Of a stretch of DNA of 64,000 nucleotides, positions 29,500-40,500 are shown in pieces. The notes below the pieces were generated by a model. That model ran no database searches. It worked only from the letters and a program-made list of their open reading frames with translations, and was not told where the DNA came from. The position numbers were made by a program, and so were the translations under genes. Numbering within the stretch: position 1 is the stretch's first letter; every line of letters starts with the position of its first letter. The stretch covers positions 164,703,001 through 164,767,000 of the forward strand of contig CM060833.1 of NCBI GenBank assembly GCA_030762175.1, read 5' to 3'. This stretch comes from Metallyticus violacea (lineage: Eukaryota > Arthropoda > Insecta > Mantodea > Metallyticidae).

Positions 29500-31955
29500 A
29501 AACCATTTGCACATTTATTGGAACTATCAGATATAACTATATCCAATGATATAGTAGGGGAATAATGTGCTTAAAATCTCGATGTGAATTAAGCAGAGAA
29601 TATAGCATCTCCAATTGAAAACAATGTTCTGTTTATTTATAGCTGATATAGTGCTTATTGCTCCAGTTTCCATATTAGTCGAAGACACAATTTCATTTAC
29701 AAAGTCATACTTAAGAACTGCACATGTAATGTGAAAAACATATTAGCTCTATTGAAACAATAGCATGTGCTGAAGATAGATTTTAACCTCAACATTTTCA
29801 ATTTCCTTTGAACCAGCCAATTAATATTGAAACATTTGTAAAATGGAAATGCAATGACGATGGTTTCGCACATTTTGATGCATAATTGTATGTCCATACT
29901 TAGAATTTTATGAAAAAATGTATGTCCATCTCCACTATAAATGGAATGCACTATTCCATCACTTATAATTCTTAAGGAGTTGCACATGTAATTTGAAAAT
30001 CGTTTTGGCACTATTGAAACTATAGCATGTGCGAAGGAATTGATTTCAAACACTAAATTTGTATAGGAATTGCAATGGCACCCTCCCGCCATTAACTGTG
30101 GCGATCCACCGTCCGCGAATAGCGCCTCCAAGATGAAATTATCACACCTTTTTTTTTAAAATTTATGAGATGACGCCAAACCATTTGCACGTTTATTGGA
30201 GCTATCAGATATAACTATATCCAATGATATAGTAGGGGAATAATGTGCTTAAAATCTCGATGTGAATTAAGCAGAGAATATAGCATCTCCAATGAAAACA
30301 ATGTTCTGTTTATTTATAGCTCATATAGTGCTTATTGCTCCAGTTTCCATATTAGTCGAAGACACAATTTCATTTACAATGTCATACTTAAGAACTGCAC
30401 ATGTAATGTGAAAAACATATTAGCTCTATTGAAACAATAGCATGTGCTGAAGATAGATTTCAACCTCAACATTTTCAATTTCCTTTGAACCAGCCAATTA
30501 ATATTGAAACATTTGAAAAATGGAAATGCAGTGAAGATAGATTCGCACATTTTGATGCATAATTGTATGTCCATACTTAGAATTTTATGAAAAAATATAT
30601 GTCCATCTCCACTATAAATGGAATGCACTATTCCATCACTTATAATTCTTAAGGAGTTGCACATGTAATTTCAAAATCGTTTTGGCACTATTGAAACAAT
30701 AGCATGTGCGAAGGAATAATTTCAAACACTAAATTTGTATAGGAATTGTAATGGCACCCTCCCGCCATTAACTGTGGCGATCCACCGTCCGGGAATATCG
30801 CCTCCAAAATGAAATTATCACACCTTTTTTTTTAAAATTTATGAGATGACGCCAAACCATTTGCACATTTATTGGAACTATCAGATATAACTATATCCAA
30901 TGATATAATAGGGGAATAATGTGCTTAAAATCTCGATGTGAATTAAGCAGAGAATATAGCATCTCCAATTGAAAACAATGTTCTGTTTATTTATAGCTCA
31001 TATAGTGCTTATTGCTCCAGTTTCCATATTAGTCGAAGACACAATTTCATTTACAATGTCATACTTAAGAACTGCACATGTAATGTGAAAAACATATTAG
31101 CTCTATTGAAACAATAGCATGTGCTGAAGATAGATTTCAACCTCAACATTTTCAATTTCCTTTGAACCAGCCAATTAATATTGAAACATTTGAAAAATGG
31201 AAATGCAGTGAAGATAGATTCGCACATTTTGATGCATAATTGTATGACCATACTTAGAATTTTATGAAAAAATATATGTCCATTTGCACTATAAATGGAA
31301 TGCACTATTCCATCACTTATCATTTTTAAGGAGTTGCACATGTAATTTGAAAATCGTTTTGGCACTATTGAAACAATAGCATGTGCGAAGGAATAATTTC
31401 AAACACTAAATTTGTATAGAAATTGCAATATCACCCTCCCGCCATTAACTGTGGCGATCCACCGTCCGCGAATATGGCCTCCCAGATGAAAATATCACAC
31501 CTTTTTTTTTAAAATTTATGAGATGACGCCGAAACATTTGCACATTTATTGGAACTTTCAGATATAACTATATACCATGATATAGTAGGGGAATAATGTG
31601 CTTAAAATCTCGATGTGAATTACAGTAGAGAATATAGCATCTCCAATTGAAAACAATGTTCTGTTTATTTATAGCTCATATAGTCCTTACTGCTCCAGTT
31701 TCCATATTAGTCGAAGACACAATTCCATTTACAAGGTCATACTTAAGAACTGCACATGTAATGCGAAAAACATATTGGCTCTATTGAAACAATAGCATGT
31801 GCTGAAGATAGATTTCAACCTCAACATTTTCAATTTCCTTTGAACCAGCCAATTAATATGGAAACATTTGAAAAATGGAAATGCAGTGAACATAGATTCG
31901 CACAATTTGATGCATAATTGTATGTCCATACTTAGAATTTTATGAAAAAATATAT
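29500..31955. repeat. 3.6-monomer block, copy 1 (offset 14897 bp, 22 monomers)
   Basis: Matches 44397-46852. Shared rare variants are GATGGTTTCGC (about 29859), AAAAATGTATGTCC, GAAACTATAG (about 30017), GAATAGCGCC (about 30117), GCACGTTTATTGGAGC (about 30187) and AATATCACC (31428-31436). Confidence 0.9.
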
Positions 31956-34922
31956 GTCCATCTCCACTATAAATGGAATGCACTATTCCATCACTTATCA
32001 TTTTTAAGGAGTTGCACATGTAATTTGAAAATCGTTTTGGCACTATTGAAACAATAGCATGTGCGAAGGAATAATTTCAAACACTAAATTTGTATAGGAA
32101 TTGCAATGGCACCCTCCCGCCATTAACTGTGGCGATTCACCCTCCGCGAATATCGCCTCCAAGATGAAATTATCACACCTTTTTCTTTAAAATTTATGAG
32201 ATGACGCCAAACCATTTGCACATTTATTGGAACTATCAGATATAACTATATCCAATGATATAGTAGGGAAATAATGTGCTTAAAATCTCGATGTGAATTA
32301 AGCAGAGAATATAGCATCTCCAATTGAAAACAATGTTCTTTTTATTTATAGCTGATATAGTGCTTATTGCTCCAGTTTCCATATTAGTCGAAGACACAAT
32401 TTCATTTACAAGGTCATACTTAAGAACTGCACATGTACTGTGAAAAAAATATTGGCTCTATTGAAACAATAGCATGTGCTGAAGATAGATTTCAACCTCA
32501 ACATTTTCAATTTCCTTTGAACCAGCCAATTAATATAGAAACATTTGAAAAATGGAAAGGCAGTGAAGATAGATTCGCACATTTTGATGCATAATTGTAT
32601 GTCCATACTTAGAATTTTATGAAAAAATATATGTCCATTTGCACTATAAATGGAATGCACTATTCCATCACTTATCATTTTTAAGGAGTTGCACATGTAA
32701 TTTGAAAATCATTTTGGCACTATTGAAACAATAGCATGTGCGAAGGAATAATTGCAAACACTAAATTTGTATAGGAATTGCAATGGCACCCTCCCGCCAT
32801 TACCTGTGGCGATCCACCGTCCGCGAATATCGCCTCCAAGATGAAATTATCACACCTTTTTTTTTAAAATTTATGAGATGACGCCAAACCATTTGCACGT
32901 TTATTGGAGCTATCAGATATAACTATATCCAATGATATAGTAGGGGAATAATGTGCTTAAAATCTCGATGTGAATTAAGCAGAGAATATAGCATCTCCAA
33001 TTGAAAACAATGTTCTGTTTATTTATAGCTCATATAGTGCTTATTGCTCCAGTTTCCATATTAGTCGAAGACACAATTTCATTTACAATGTCATACTTAA
33101 GAACTGCACATGTAATGTGAAAAACATATTAGCTCTATTGAAACAATAGCATGTGCTGAAGATAGATTTCAACCTCAACATTTTCAATTTCCTTTGAACC
33201 AGCCAATTAATATTGAAACATTTGAAAAATGGAAATGCAGTGAAGATAGATTCGCACATTTTGATGCATAATTGTATGTCCATACTTAGAATTTTATGAA
33301 AAAATATATGTCCATCTCCACTATAAATGGAATGCACTATTCCATCACTTATAATTCTTAAGGAGTTGCACATGTAATTTCAAAATCGTTTTGGCACTAT
33401 TGAAACAATAGCATGTGCGAAGGAATAATTTCAAACACTAAATTTGTATAGGAATTGTAATGGCACCCTCCCGCCATTAACTGTGGCGATCCACCGTCCG
33501 GGAATATCGCCTCCAAAATGAAATTATCACACCTTTTTTTTTAAAATTTATGAGATGACGCCAAACCATTTGCACATTTATTGGAACTATCAGATATAAC
33601 TATATCCAATGATATAATAGGGGAATAATGTGCTTAAAATCTCGATGTGAATTAAGCAGAGAATATAGCATCTCCAATTGAAAACAATGTTCTGTTTATT
33701 TATAGCTCATATAGTGCTTATTGCTCCAGTTTCCATATTAGTCGAAGACACAATTTCATTTACAATGTCATACTTAAGAACTGCACATGTAATGTGAAAA
33801 ACATATTAGCTCTATTGAAACAATAGCATGTGCTGAAGATAGATTTCAACCTCAACATTTTCAATTTCCTTTGAACCAGCCAATTAATATTGAAACATTT
33901 GAAAAATGGAAATGCAGTGAAGATAGATTCGCACATTTTGATGCATAATTGTATGACCATACTTAGAATTTTATGAAAAAATATATGTCCATTTGCACTA
34001 TAAATGGAATGCACTATTCCATCACTTATCATTTTTAAGGAGTTGCACATGTAATTTGAAAATCGTTTTGGCACTATTGAAACAATAGCATGTGCGAAGG
34101 AATAATTTCAAACACTAAATTTGTATAGAAATTGCAATATCACCCTCCCGCCATTAACTGTGGCGATCCACCGTCCGCGAATATGGCCTCCCAGATGAAA
34201 ATATCACACCTTTTTTTTTAAAATTTATGAGATGACGCCGAAACATTTGCACATTTATTGGAACTTTCAGATATAACTATATACCATGATATAGTAGGGG
34301 AATAATGTGCTTAAAATCTCGATGTGAATTACAGTAGAGAATATAGCATCTCCAATTGAAAACAATGTTCTGTTTATTTATAGCTCATATAGTCCTTACT
34401 GCTCCAGTTTCCATATTAGTCGAAGACACAATTCCATTTACAAGGTCATACTTAAGAACTGCACATGTAATGCGAAAAACATATTGGCTCTATTGAAACA
34501 ATAGCATGTGCTGAAGATAGATTTCAACCTCAACATTTTCAATTTCCTTTGAACCAGCCAATTAATATAGAAACATTTGAAAAATGGAAAGGCAGTGAAG
34601 ATAGATTCGCACATTTTGATGCATAATTGTATGTCCATACTTAGAATTTTATGAAAAAATATATGTCCATTTGCACTATAAATGGAATGCACTATTCCAT
34701 CACTTATCATTTTTAAGGAGTTGCACATGTAATTTGAAAATCATTTTGGCACTATTGAAACAATAGCATGTGCGAAGGAATAATTGCAAACACTAAATTT
34801 GTATAGGAATTGCAATGGCACCCTCCCGCCATTACCTGTGGCGATCCACCGTCCGCGAATATCGCCTCCAAGATGAAATTATCACACCTTTTTTTTTAAA
34901 ATTTATGAGATGACGCCAAACC
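30180..34922. repeat. Four-monomer tandem duplication (2709-bp offset) with a hybrid end
   Basis: 30180-31850 is repeated at 32889-34560, including GCACGTTTATTGGAGC, GTAATTTCAAAATCG, CGTCCGGGAATATCGCCTCCAA and GATATAATAGG. From about 34560 the copy instead follows 32525-32890 at an offset of 2032 bp (three monomers). The evidence is GGAAAGGCAGTG and AATTGCAAACAC, both shared by 32406 and 34438. Monomer 34438 is therefore a hybrid of 31729 (left) and 32406 (right). Confidence 0.85.
30979..32889. repeat. 2.8-monomer block, copy 2
   Basis: Partner of 18110-20020. It has gained the double change AATATCACC for AATGGCACC (31430-31431), which is absent from copy 1 but present in the derived monomers 33760 and 45948. 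Confidence 0.88.
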
Positions 34923-35114
34923 ATTTGCACCTTTATTGGAACTATCAGATATAACTATATCCAATGATATAGTAGGGGAATAATGTGCTTAAAATCTCGA
35001 TGTGAATTAAGCAGAGAATATAGCATCTCCAATTGAAAACAATGTTCTGTTTATTTATAGCTGATATAGTGCTTATTGCTCCAGTTTCCATATTAGTCGA
35101 AGACACAATTTCAT

Positions 35115-35794
35115 TTACAAGGTCATACTTAAGAACTGCACATGTAATGTGAAAAAACATATTAGCTCTATTGAAACAATAGCATGTGCTGAAGATAGAT
35201 TTCAACCTCAACATTTTCAATTTCCTTTGAACCAGCCAATTAATATTGAAACATTTGAAAAATGGAAATGCAATGACGATAGTTTCGCACATTTTCATGC
35301 ATAATTGTATGTCCATACTTAGAATTTTATTAAAAAAATATATGTCCATCTCCACTATAAATGGAATGCACTATTCCATCACTTATAATTTTTAAGGAGT
35401 TGCACATGTAATTTGAAAATCATTTTGGCACTATTGAAACAATAGCATGTGCGAAGGAATTGATTTCAAACACTAAATTTGTATAGGAATTGCAATGGCA
35501 CCCTCCCGCCATTAACTGTGGCAATCCACCGTCCGCGAATATCGCCTCCAAGATGAAATTATCACACCTTTTTTTTAAAATTTATGAGATGACGCCAAAC
35601 CTTTTGCACATTTATTGGAACTTTCAGATATAACTATATACCATGATACAGTAGGGGAATAATGTGCTTAAAATTTCCATGTGAATTACAGTAGAGAATA
35701 TAGCATCTCCAATTGAAAATAATGTTCTGTTTATTTATAGCTCATATAGTCATTACTGCTCCAGTTTCCATATTAGTCGAAGACACAATTTCAT
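35115..35794. repeat. Marker monomer, copy 3 of 4
   Basis: Same variant set as 12087-12766. The expected left neighbour (type 19537/32406) has been displaced by the four-monomer tandem duplication at 30180-34922. The actual neighbour is the hybrid monomer 34438. Confidence 0.88.
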
Positions 35795-36919
35795 TTACAA
35801 GGTCATACTTAAGAACTGAACATGTACTGAGAAACATATTGGCTCTATTGAAACAATAGCATGTGCTGAAGATAGATTTCAACCTCAACATTTTCAATTT
35901 CCTTTGAACCAGCCATTTAATATTGAAACCTTTGTAAAATGGAAATGCAATGACGATAGTTTCGCACATTTTGATGCATAATTGTATGTCCATACTTAGA
36001 ATTTTATGAAAAAATATATGTCCATCTCCACTATAAATGGAATGCACTATTCCATCACTTATCATTTTTAAGGAGTTGCACATGTAATTTGAAAATCGTT
36101 TTGGCACTATTGAAACAATAGCATGTGCGAAGCAATAATTTCAAACACTAAATTTGTATAGGAATTGCAATGGCACCCTCCCGCCATTAACTGTGGCGAT
36201 CCACCGTCCGCGAATATCGCCTCCAAGATGAAATTATCACACCCTTTTTTTAAAATTTATGAGATGACGCCAAACCTTTTGCACATTTATTGGAACATTC
36301 AGATATAACTATATACCATGATACAGTAGGGGAATAATGTGCTTAAAATCTCGATGTGAATTAAGCAGAGAATCTAGCATCTCCAATTGAAAACAATGTT
36401 CTGTTTATTTATAGCTCATATAGTGCTTATTGCTCCAGTTTCCATATTAGTCGAAGACACAATTTCATTTACAAGGTCATACTTAAGAACTGCACATGTA
36501 ATGTGAAAAACATATTGGCTCTATTGAAACAATAGCATGTGCTGAAGATAGATTTCAACCTCAACATTTTCAATTTCCTTTGATCCAGCCAATTAATATT
36601 GAAACATTTGAAAAATGGAAATGCAGTGAAGATAGATTCGCACATTTTGAAGCATAAATGTATGTCCGTACTTAGAATTTTATGAAAAAATATATGTCCA
36701 TTTGCACTATAAATCGAATGCACTATTCCATCACTTATCATTTTTAAGGAGTTGCACATGTAATTTGAAAATCGTTTTGGCACTATTGAAACAATAGCAT
36801 GTGCGAAGGAATAATTTCAAACACTAAATTTGTATAGGAATTGCAATGGCACCCTCCCGCCATTAACCGTGGCGATCCACCGTCCGCGAATATCGCCTCC
36901 AAGATGAAATTATCACACC

Positions 36920-36928
36920 TTTTTTTTT
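36920..36928. repeat. Poly-T tract marking the monomer junction (example)
   Basis: Nine T residues follow CACACC and precede AAAATTTATGAGATGACGCC. Every monomer has this tract, with a length of 7 to 12 T: 12 at about 28790, 7 at about 36245. It is interrupted by a C at about 19316 and 32185, and rearranged to TTCTTTTT at about 55876. It is the most length-variable site in the unit, as expected from replication slippage in a homopolymer. Confidence 0.95.
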
Positions 36929-36957
36929 AAAATTTATGAGATGACGCCAAACCATTT

Positions 36958-37019
36958 GCACATTTATTGGGACTATCAGATATAACTATATCCAATGATA
37001 TAGTAGGGGAATAATGTGC
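36958..37019. repeat. Dyad box 3 (example): GCACATT/AATGTGC arms with inner hairpin
   Basis: Outer arms GCACATT (36958-36964) and AATGTGC (37013-37019) are exact reverse complements and enclose 48 bp. Inside lies CTATATC-CAAT-GATATAG (36986-37003), a perfect 7-bp stem with a 4-nt loop. The plan matches boxes 1 and 2: arms beginning GCACAT and an inner hairpin that starts CTAT and ends ATAG. In a second class of units the inner part reads CTATAT-ACCATG-ATATAG (6-bp stem). A third class ends ATACAG, which breaks one pair, for example at about 37663-37680. Descent from a common ancestor with boxes 1 and 2 is inferred, because the overall similarity is low. Confidence 0.85.
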
Positions 37020-37169
37020 TTAAAATTTCCATGTGAATTACAGTAGAGAATATAGCATCTCCAATTGAAAACAATGTTCTGTTTATTTATAGCTCATAAA
37101 GTCCTTACTGCTCCAATTTCCATATTAGTCGAAGACACAATTTCATTTACAAGGTCATACTTAAGAACT

Positions 37170-37220
37170 GCACATGTAATGTGAAAAACATATTGGCTCT
37201 ATTGAAACAATAGCATGTGC
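37170..37220. repeat. Dyad box 1 (example): nested inverted repeats, 51 bp
   Basis: Outer arms GCACATG (37170-37176) and CATGTGC (37214-37220) are exact reverse complements. The inner hairpin CTATTG-AAA-CAATAG (37199-37213; 6-bp stem, 3-nt loop) abuts the right arm. A third small dyad, CACAT-GTA-ATGTG, lies at 37171-37183. Class variants affect the left half. ACTGAGAAAC makes the box 2 bp shorter (2625, 5330, 14122, 37825 and others). ACTGTG occurs at 19537, 27663 and 43238. One extra A is present at 12087, 20214, 29018, 35115, 41882 and 47303. The right half with its hairpin is preserved in nearly every unit. Confidence 0.92.
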
Positions 37221-37390
37221 TGAAGATAGATTTCAACCTCAACATTTTCAATTTCCTTTGAACCAGCCAATTAATATTGAAACATTTGAAAAATGGAAAT
37301 GCAGTGAAGATAGATTCGCACATTTTGATGCATAATTGTATGTCCATACTTAGAATTTTATGAAAAAATATATGTCCATTTGCACTATAA

Positions 37391-37409
37391 ATGGAATGCA
37401 CTATTCCAT
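37391..37409. repeat. Short hairpin ATGGAAT-GCACT-ATTCCAT (example)
   Basis: A perfect 7-bp inverted repeat with a 5-nt loop lies 22 bp before box 2. It is present in almost all units. A few carry changes in an arm, such as AATCGAATGC at about 36714, 48902 and 54989, or ATTCCAAC at about 57034, 58388 and 63127. Confidence 0.9.
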
Positions 37410-37431
37410 CACTTATCATTTTTAAGGAGTT

Positions 37432-37482
37432 GCACATGTAATTTGAAAATCGTTTTGGCACTATTGAAACAATAGCATGTGC
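37432..37482. repeat. Dyad box 2 (example): second copy of the nested dyad, 51 bp
   Basis: Outer arms GCACATG (37432-37438) and CATGTGC (37476-37482) flank the same inner hairpin, CTATTG-AAA-CAATAG (37461-37475). It is the same length as box 1 and differs at 5 of 51 positions. Similarity continues outward: TCAT...TTAAG...TGCAC on the left and GAAG...ATTTCAA...CT on the right occur around both boxes. Isolated units have damaged pairing: GAAATAATAG (about 2943, 54388), GATACAATAG (about 8340, 9693, 10374, 17146), GAAACTATAG (about 30018, 44915), AACAAAAG (about 57099, 61839), and AATGTGC in place of CATGTGC (about 2275, 15122, 23250). Confidence 0.92.
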
Positions 37483-37525
37483 GAAGGAATAATTTCAAAC
37501 ACTAAATTTGTATAGGAATTGCAAT

Positions 37526-37578
37526 GGCACCCTCCCGCCATTAACTGTGGCGATCCACCTTCCGCGAATATCGCCTCC
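37526..37578. repeat. G+C-rich segment with GGCGAT/ATCGCC inverted repeat (example)
   Basis: By hand count, 33 of 53 bases here are G or C (62%), against about 33% for the unit. The segment carries most of the CpG dinucleotides of the monomer. GGCGAT (37549-37554) and ATCGCC (37570-37575) form a 6-bp inverted repeat with a 15-bp loop. The arms are intact in most units even where the loop has changed, as at 57181-57205. Broken arms occur at about 6411, 35521 and 47709 (GGCAAT), 10458 and 17230 (GACGAT), and 18605, 31474 and 34183 (ATGGCC). Confidence 0.88.
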
Positions 37579-40500
37579 AAGATGAATATATCACACCTTT
37601 TTTTTAAAAATTTATCAGATGACGCCAAACCATTTGCACATTTATTGGAACTTTCAGATATAACTATATACCATGATACAGTAGGGGAATAATGTGCTTA
37701 AAATTTCCATGTGAATTACAGTAGAGAATATAGCATCTCCATTTGAAAACAATGTTCTGTTTATTTATAGCTCATATAGTCCTTACTGCTCCAGTTTCCA
37801 TATTAGTCGAAGACACAATTTCATTTACAAGGTCATACTTAAGAACTGCACATGTACTGAGAAACATATTGGCTCTATTGAAACAATAGCATGTGCTGAA
37901 GATAGATTTCAACCTCAAATTTTCAATTTCCTTTGAACCAGCCATTTAATATTGAAACATTTAAAAATGGAAATGCAGTGAAGATAGATTCGCACATTTT
38001 GATGCATAATTGTATGTCCATACTTAGAATTTTAGAAAAAATATATGTCCATTTGCACTATAAATGGAATGCACTATTCCATCACTTATCATTTTTAAGG
38101 AGTTGCACATGTAATTTGAAAATCGTTTTGGCACTATTGAAACAATAGCATGTGCGAAGGAATAATTTCAAACACTAAATTTGTATAGGAATTGCAATGG
38201 CACCCTCCCGCCATTAACTGTGGCGATCCACCGTCCGCGAATATCGCCTCCAAGATGAAATTATCACAGCTTTTTTTTTTAAAATTTATGAGATGACGCC
38301 AAACCATTTGCACATTTATTGGAACTATCAGATATAACTATATCCAATGATATAGTAGGGGAATAATGTGCTTAAAATCTCGATGTGAATTACAGTAGAG
38401 AATATAGCATCTCCAATTGAAAACAATGTTCTGTTTATTTATAGCTCATATAGTCCTTACTGCTCCAATTTCCATATTAGTCGAAGACACAATTTCATTT
38501 ACAAGGTCATACTTAAGAACTGCACATGTACTGAGAAACATATTGGCTCTATTGAAACAATAGCATGTGCTGAAGATAGATTTCAACCTCAACATTTTCA
38601 ATTTCCTTTGAACCAGCCAATTAATATTGAAACATTTGAAAAATGGAAATGCAGTGAAGATAGATTCGCACATTTTGATGCATAATTGTATGTCCATACT
38701 TAGAATTTTATGAAAAAATATATGTCCATTTGCACTATAAATGGAATGCACTATTCCATCACTTATCATTTTTAAGGAGTTGCACATGTAATTTGAAAAT
38801 CGTTTTGGCACTATTGAAACAATAGCATGAGCGAAGGAATAATTTCAAACACTAAATTTGTATAGGAATTGCAATGGCACCCTCCCGCCATTAACTGTGG
38901 CGATCCACCGTCCGCGAATATCGCCTCCAAGATGAAATTATCACACCTTTTTTTTTAAAATTTATCAGATGACGCCAAACCATTTGCACATTTATTGGAA
39001 CTTTCAGATATAACTATATACCATGATACAGTAGGGGAATAATGTGCTTAAAATTTCCATGTGAATTACAGTAGAGAATATAGCATCTCCATTTGAAAAC
39101 AATGTTCTGTTTATTTATAGCTCATATAGTCCTTACTGCTCCAGTTTCCATATTAGTCGAAGACACAATTTCATTTACAAGGTCATACTTAAGAACTGCA
39201 CATGTACTGAGAAACATATTGGCTCTATTGAAACAATAGCATATGCTGAAGATAGATTTCAACCTCAACATTTTCAATTTCCTTTGAACCAGCCATTTAA
39301 TATTGAAACATTTAAAAATGGAAATGCAGTGAAGATAGATTCGCACATTTTGATGCATAATTGTATGTCCATACTTAGAATTTTAGAAAAAATATATGTC
39401 CATTTGCACTATAAATGGAATGCACTATTCCATCACTTATCATTTTTAACGAGTTGCACATGTAATTTCAAAATCGTTTTGGCACTATTGAAACAATAGC
39501 ATGTGCGAAGGAATAATTTCAAACACTAAATTTGTATAGGAATTGCAATGGCACCCTCCCGCCATTAACTGTGGCGATCCACCGTCCGCGAATATCGCCT
39601 CCAAGATGAAATTATCACACCTTTTTTTTTTAAAATTTATGAGATGACGCCAAACCATTTGCACATTTATTGGAACTATCAGATATAACTATATCCAATG
39701 ATATAGTAGGGGAATAATGTGCTTAAAATCTCGATGTGAATTACAGTAGAGAATATAGCATCTCCAATTGAAAACAAAGTTCTGTTTATTTATAGCTCAT
39801 ATAGTCCTTACTTCTCCAATTTCCATATTAGTCGAAGACACAATTTCATTTACAAGGTCATACTTAAGAACTGCACATGTACTGAGAAACATATTGGCTC
39901 TATTGAAACAATAGCATGTGCTGAAGATAGATTTCAACCTCAACATTTTCAATTTCCTTTGAACCAGCCAATTAATATAGAAACATTTGAAAAATGGAAA
40001 TGCAGTGAAGATAGATTCGCACATTTTGATGCAAAATTGTATGTCCATACTTAGAATTTTATGAAAAAATATATGTCCATTTGCACTATAAATGGAATGC
40101 ACTATTCCATCTCTTATCATTTTTAAGGAGTTGCACATGTAATTTGAAAAACGTTTTGGCACTATTGAAACAATAGCATGTGCGAAGCAATAATTTCAAA
40201 CACTAAATTTGTATAGGAATTGCAATGGCACCCTCCCGCCATTAACTGTGGCGATCCACCGTCCGCGAATATCGCCTCCAAGATGAAATTATCACACCTT
40301 TTTTTTTTAAAATTTATGAGATGACGCCAAACCATTTGCACATTTATTGGAACTATCAGATATAACTATATCCAATGATATAGTAGGGGAATAATGTGCT
40401 TAAAATCTCGATGTGAATTAAGCAGAGAATATAGCATCTCCAATTGAAAACAATGTTCTGTTTATTTATAGCTGATATAGTGCTTATTGCTCCAGTTTCC

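Larger units (their letters stand above)
36920..37597. repeat. Representative satellite monomer (678 bp)
   Basis: This unit is phased from one poly-T tract to the next and was chosen because its dyad elements are intact. Its order is T tract 36920-36928, dyad box 3 36958-37019, dyad box 1 37170-37220, short hairpin 37391-37409, dyad box 2 37432-37482, G+C-rich segment 37526-37578, and then the next T tract at 37598. Box starts are 212, 262 and 204 bp apart, the last counted to box 3 of the next unit, so the three boxes divide the period into rough thirds. Unit-specific changes include GGGACTATC at about 36969 and CCACCTTCC at about 37556; most units have GGAACTATC and CCACCGTCC there. Confidence 0.93.

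Noticed and set aside
37170..37482. Boxes 1 and 2 as terminal inverted repeats of a miniature transposon
   Set aside because: The two boxes are direct, not inverted, relative to each other. No target-site duplications flank them, and the interval between them is the same in every unit, as expected of part of the satellite.
37316..37580. CENP-B box (NTTCGNNNNANNCGGGN) in the monomer
   Set aside because: Read by eye on both strands of the consensus, TTCG (in ATTCGCAC) is not followed by CGGG at the right distance, and CCCG (in CTCCCGCC) is not followed by CGAA. A motif scan of all units could still find a rare match.
36920..37605. T tract as an RNA polymerase III terminator of a small RNA gene
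   Set aside because: T runs also arise simply by slippage. I found no convincing A box, B box or tRNA-like fold upstream of it in the unit.
37933..38148. Plus-strand open frames of about 65-71 codons (30243-30440, 37933-38148, 39284-39499, 50121-50336, 51472-51687) as small genes
   Set aside because: They appear only in units with particular indels in the satellite and overlap the minus-strand frames. They carry no recognisable motif or initiation context.
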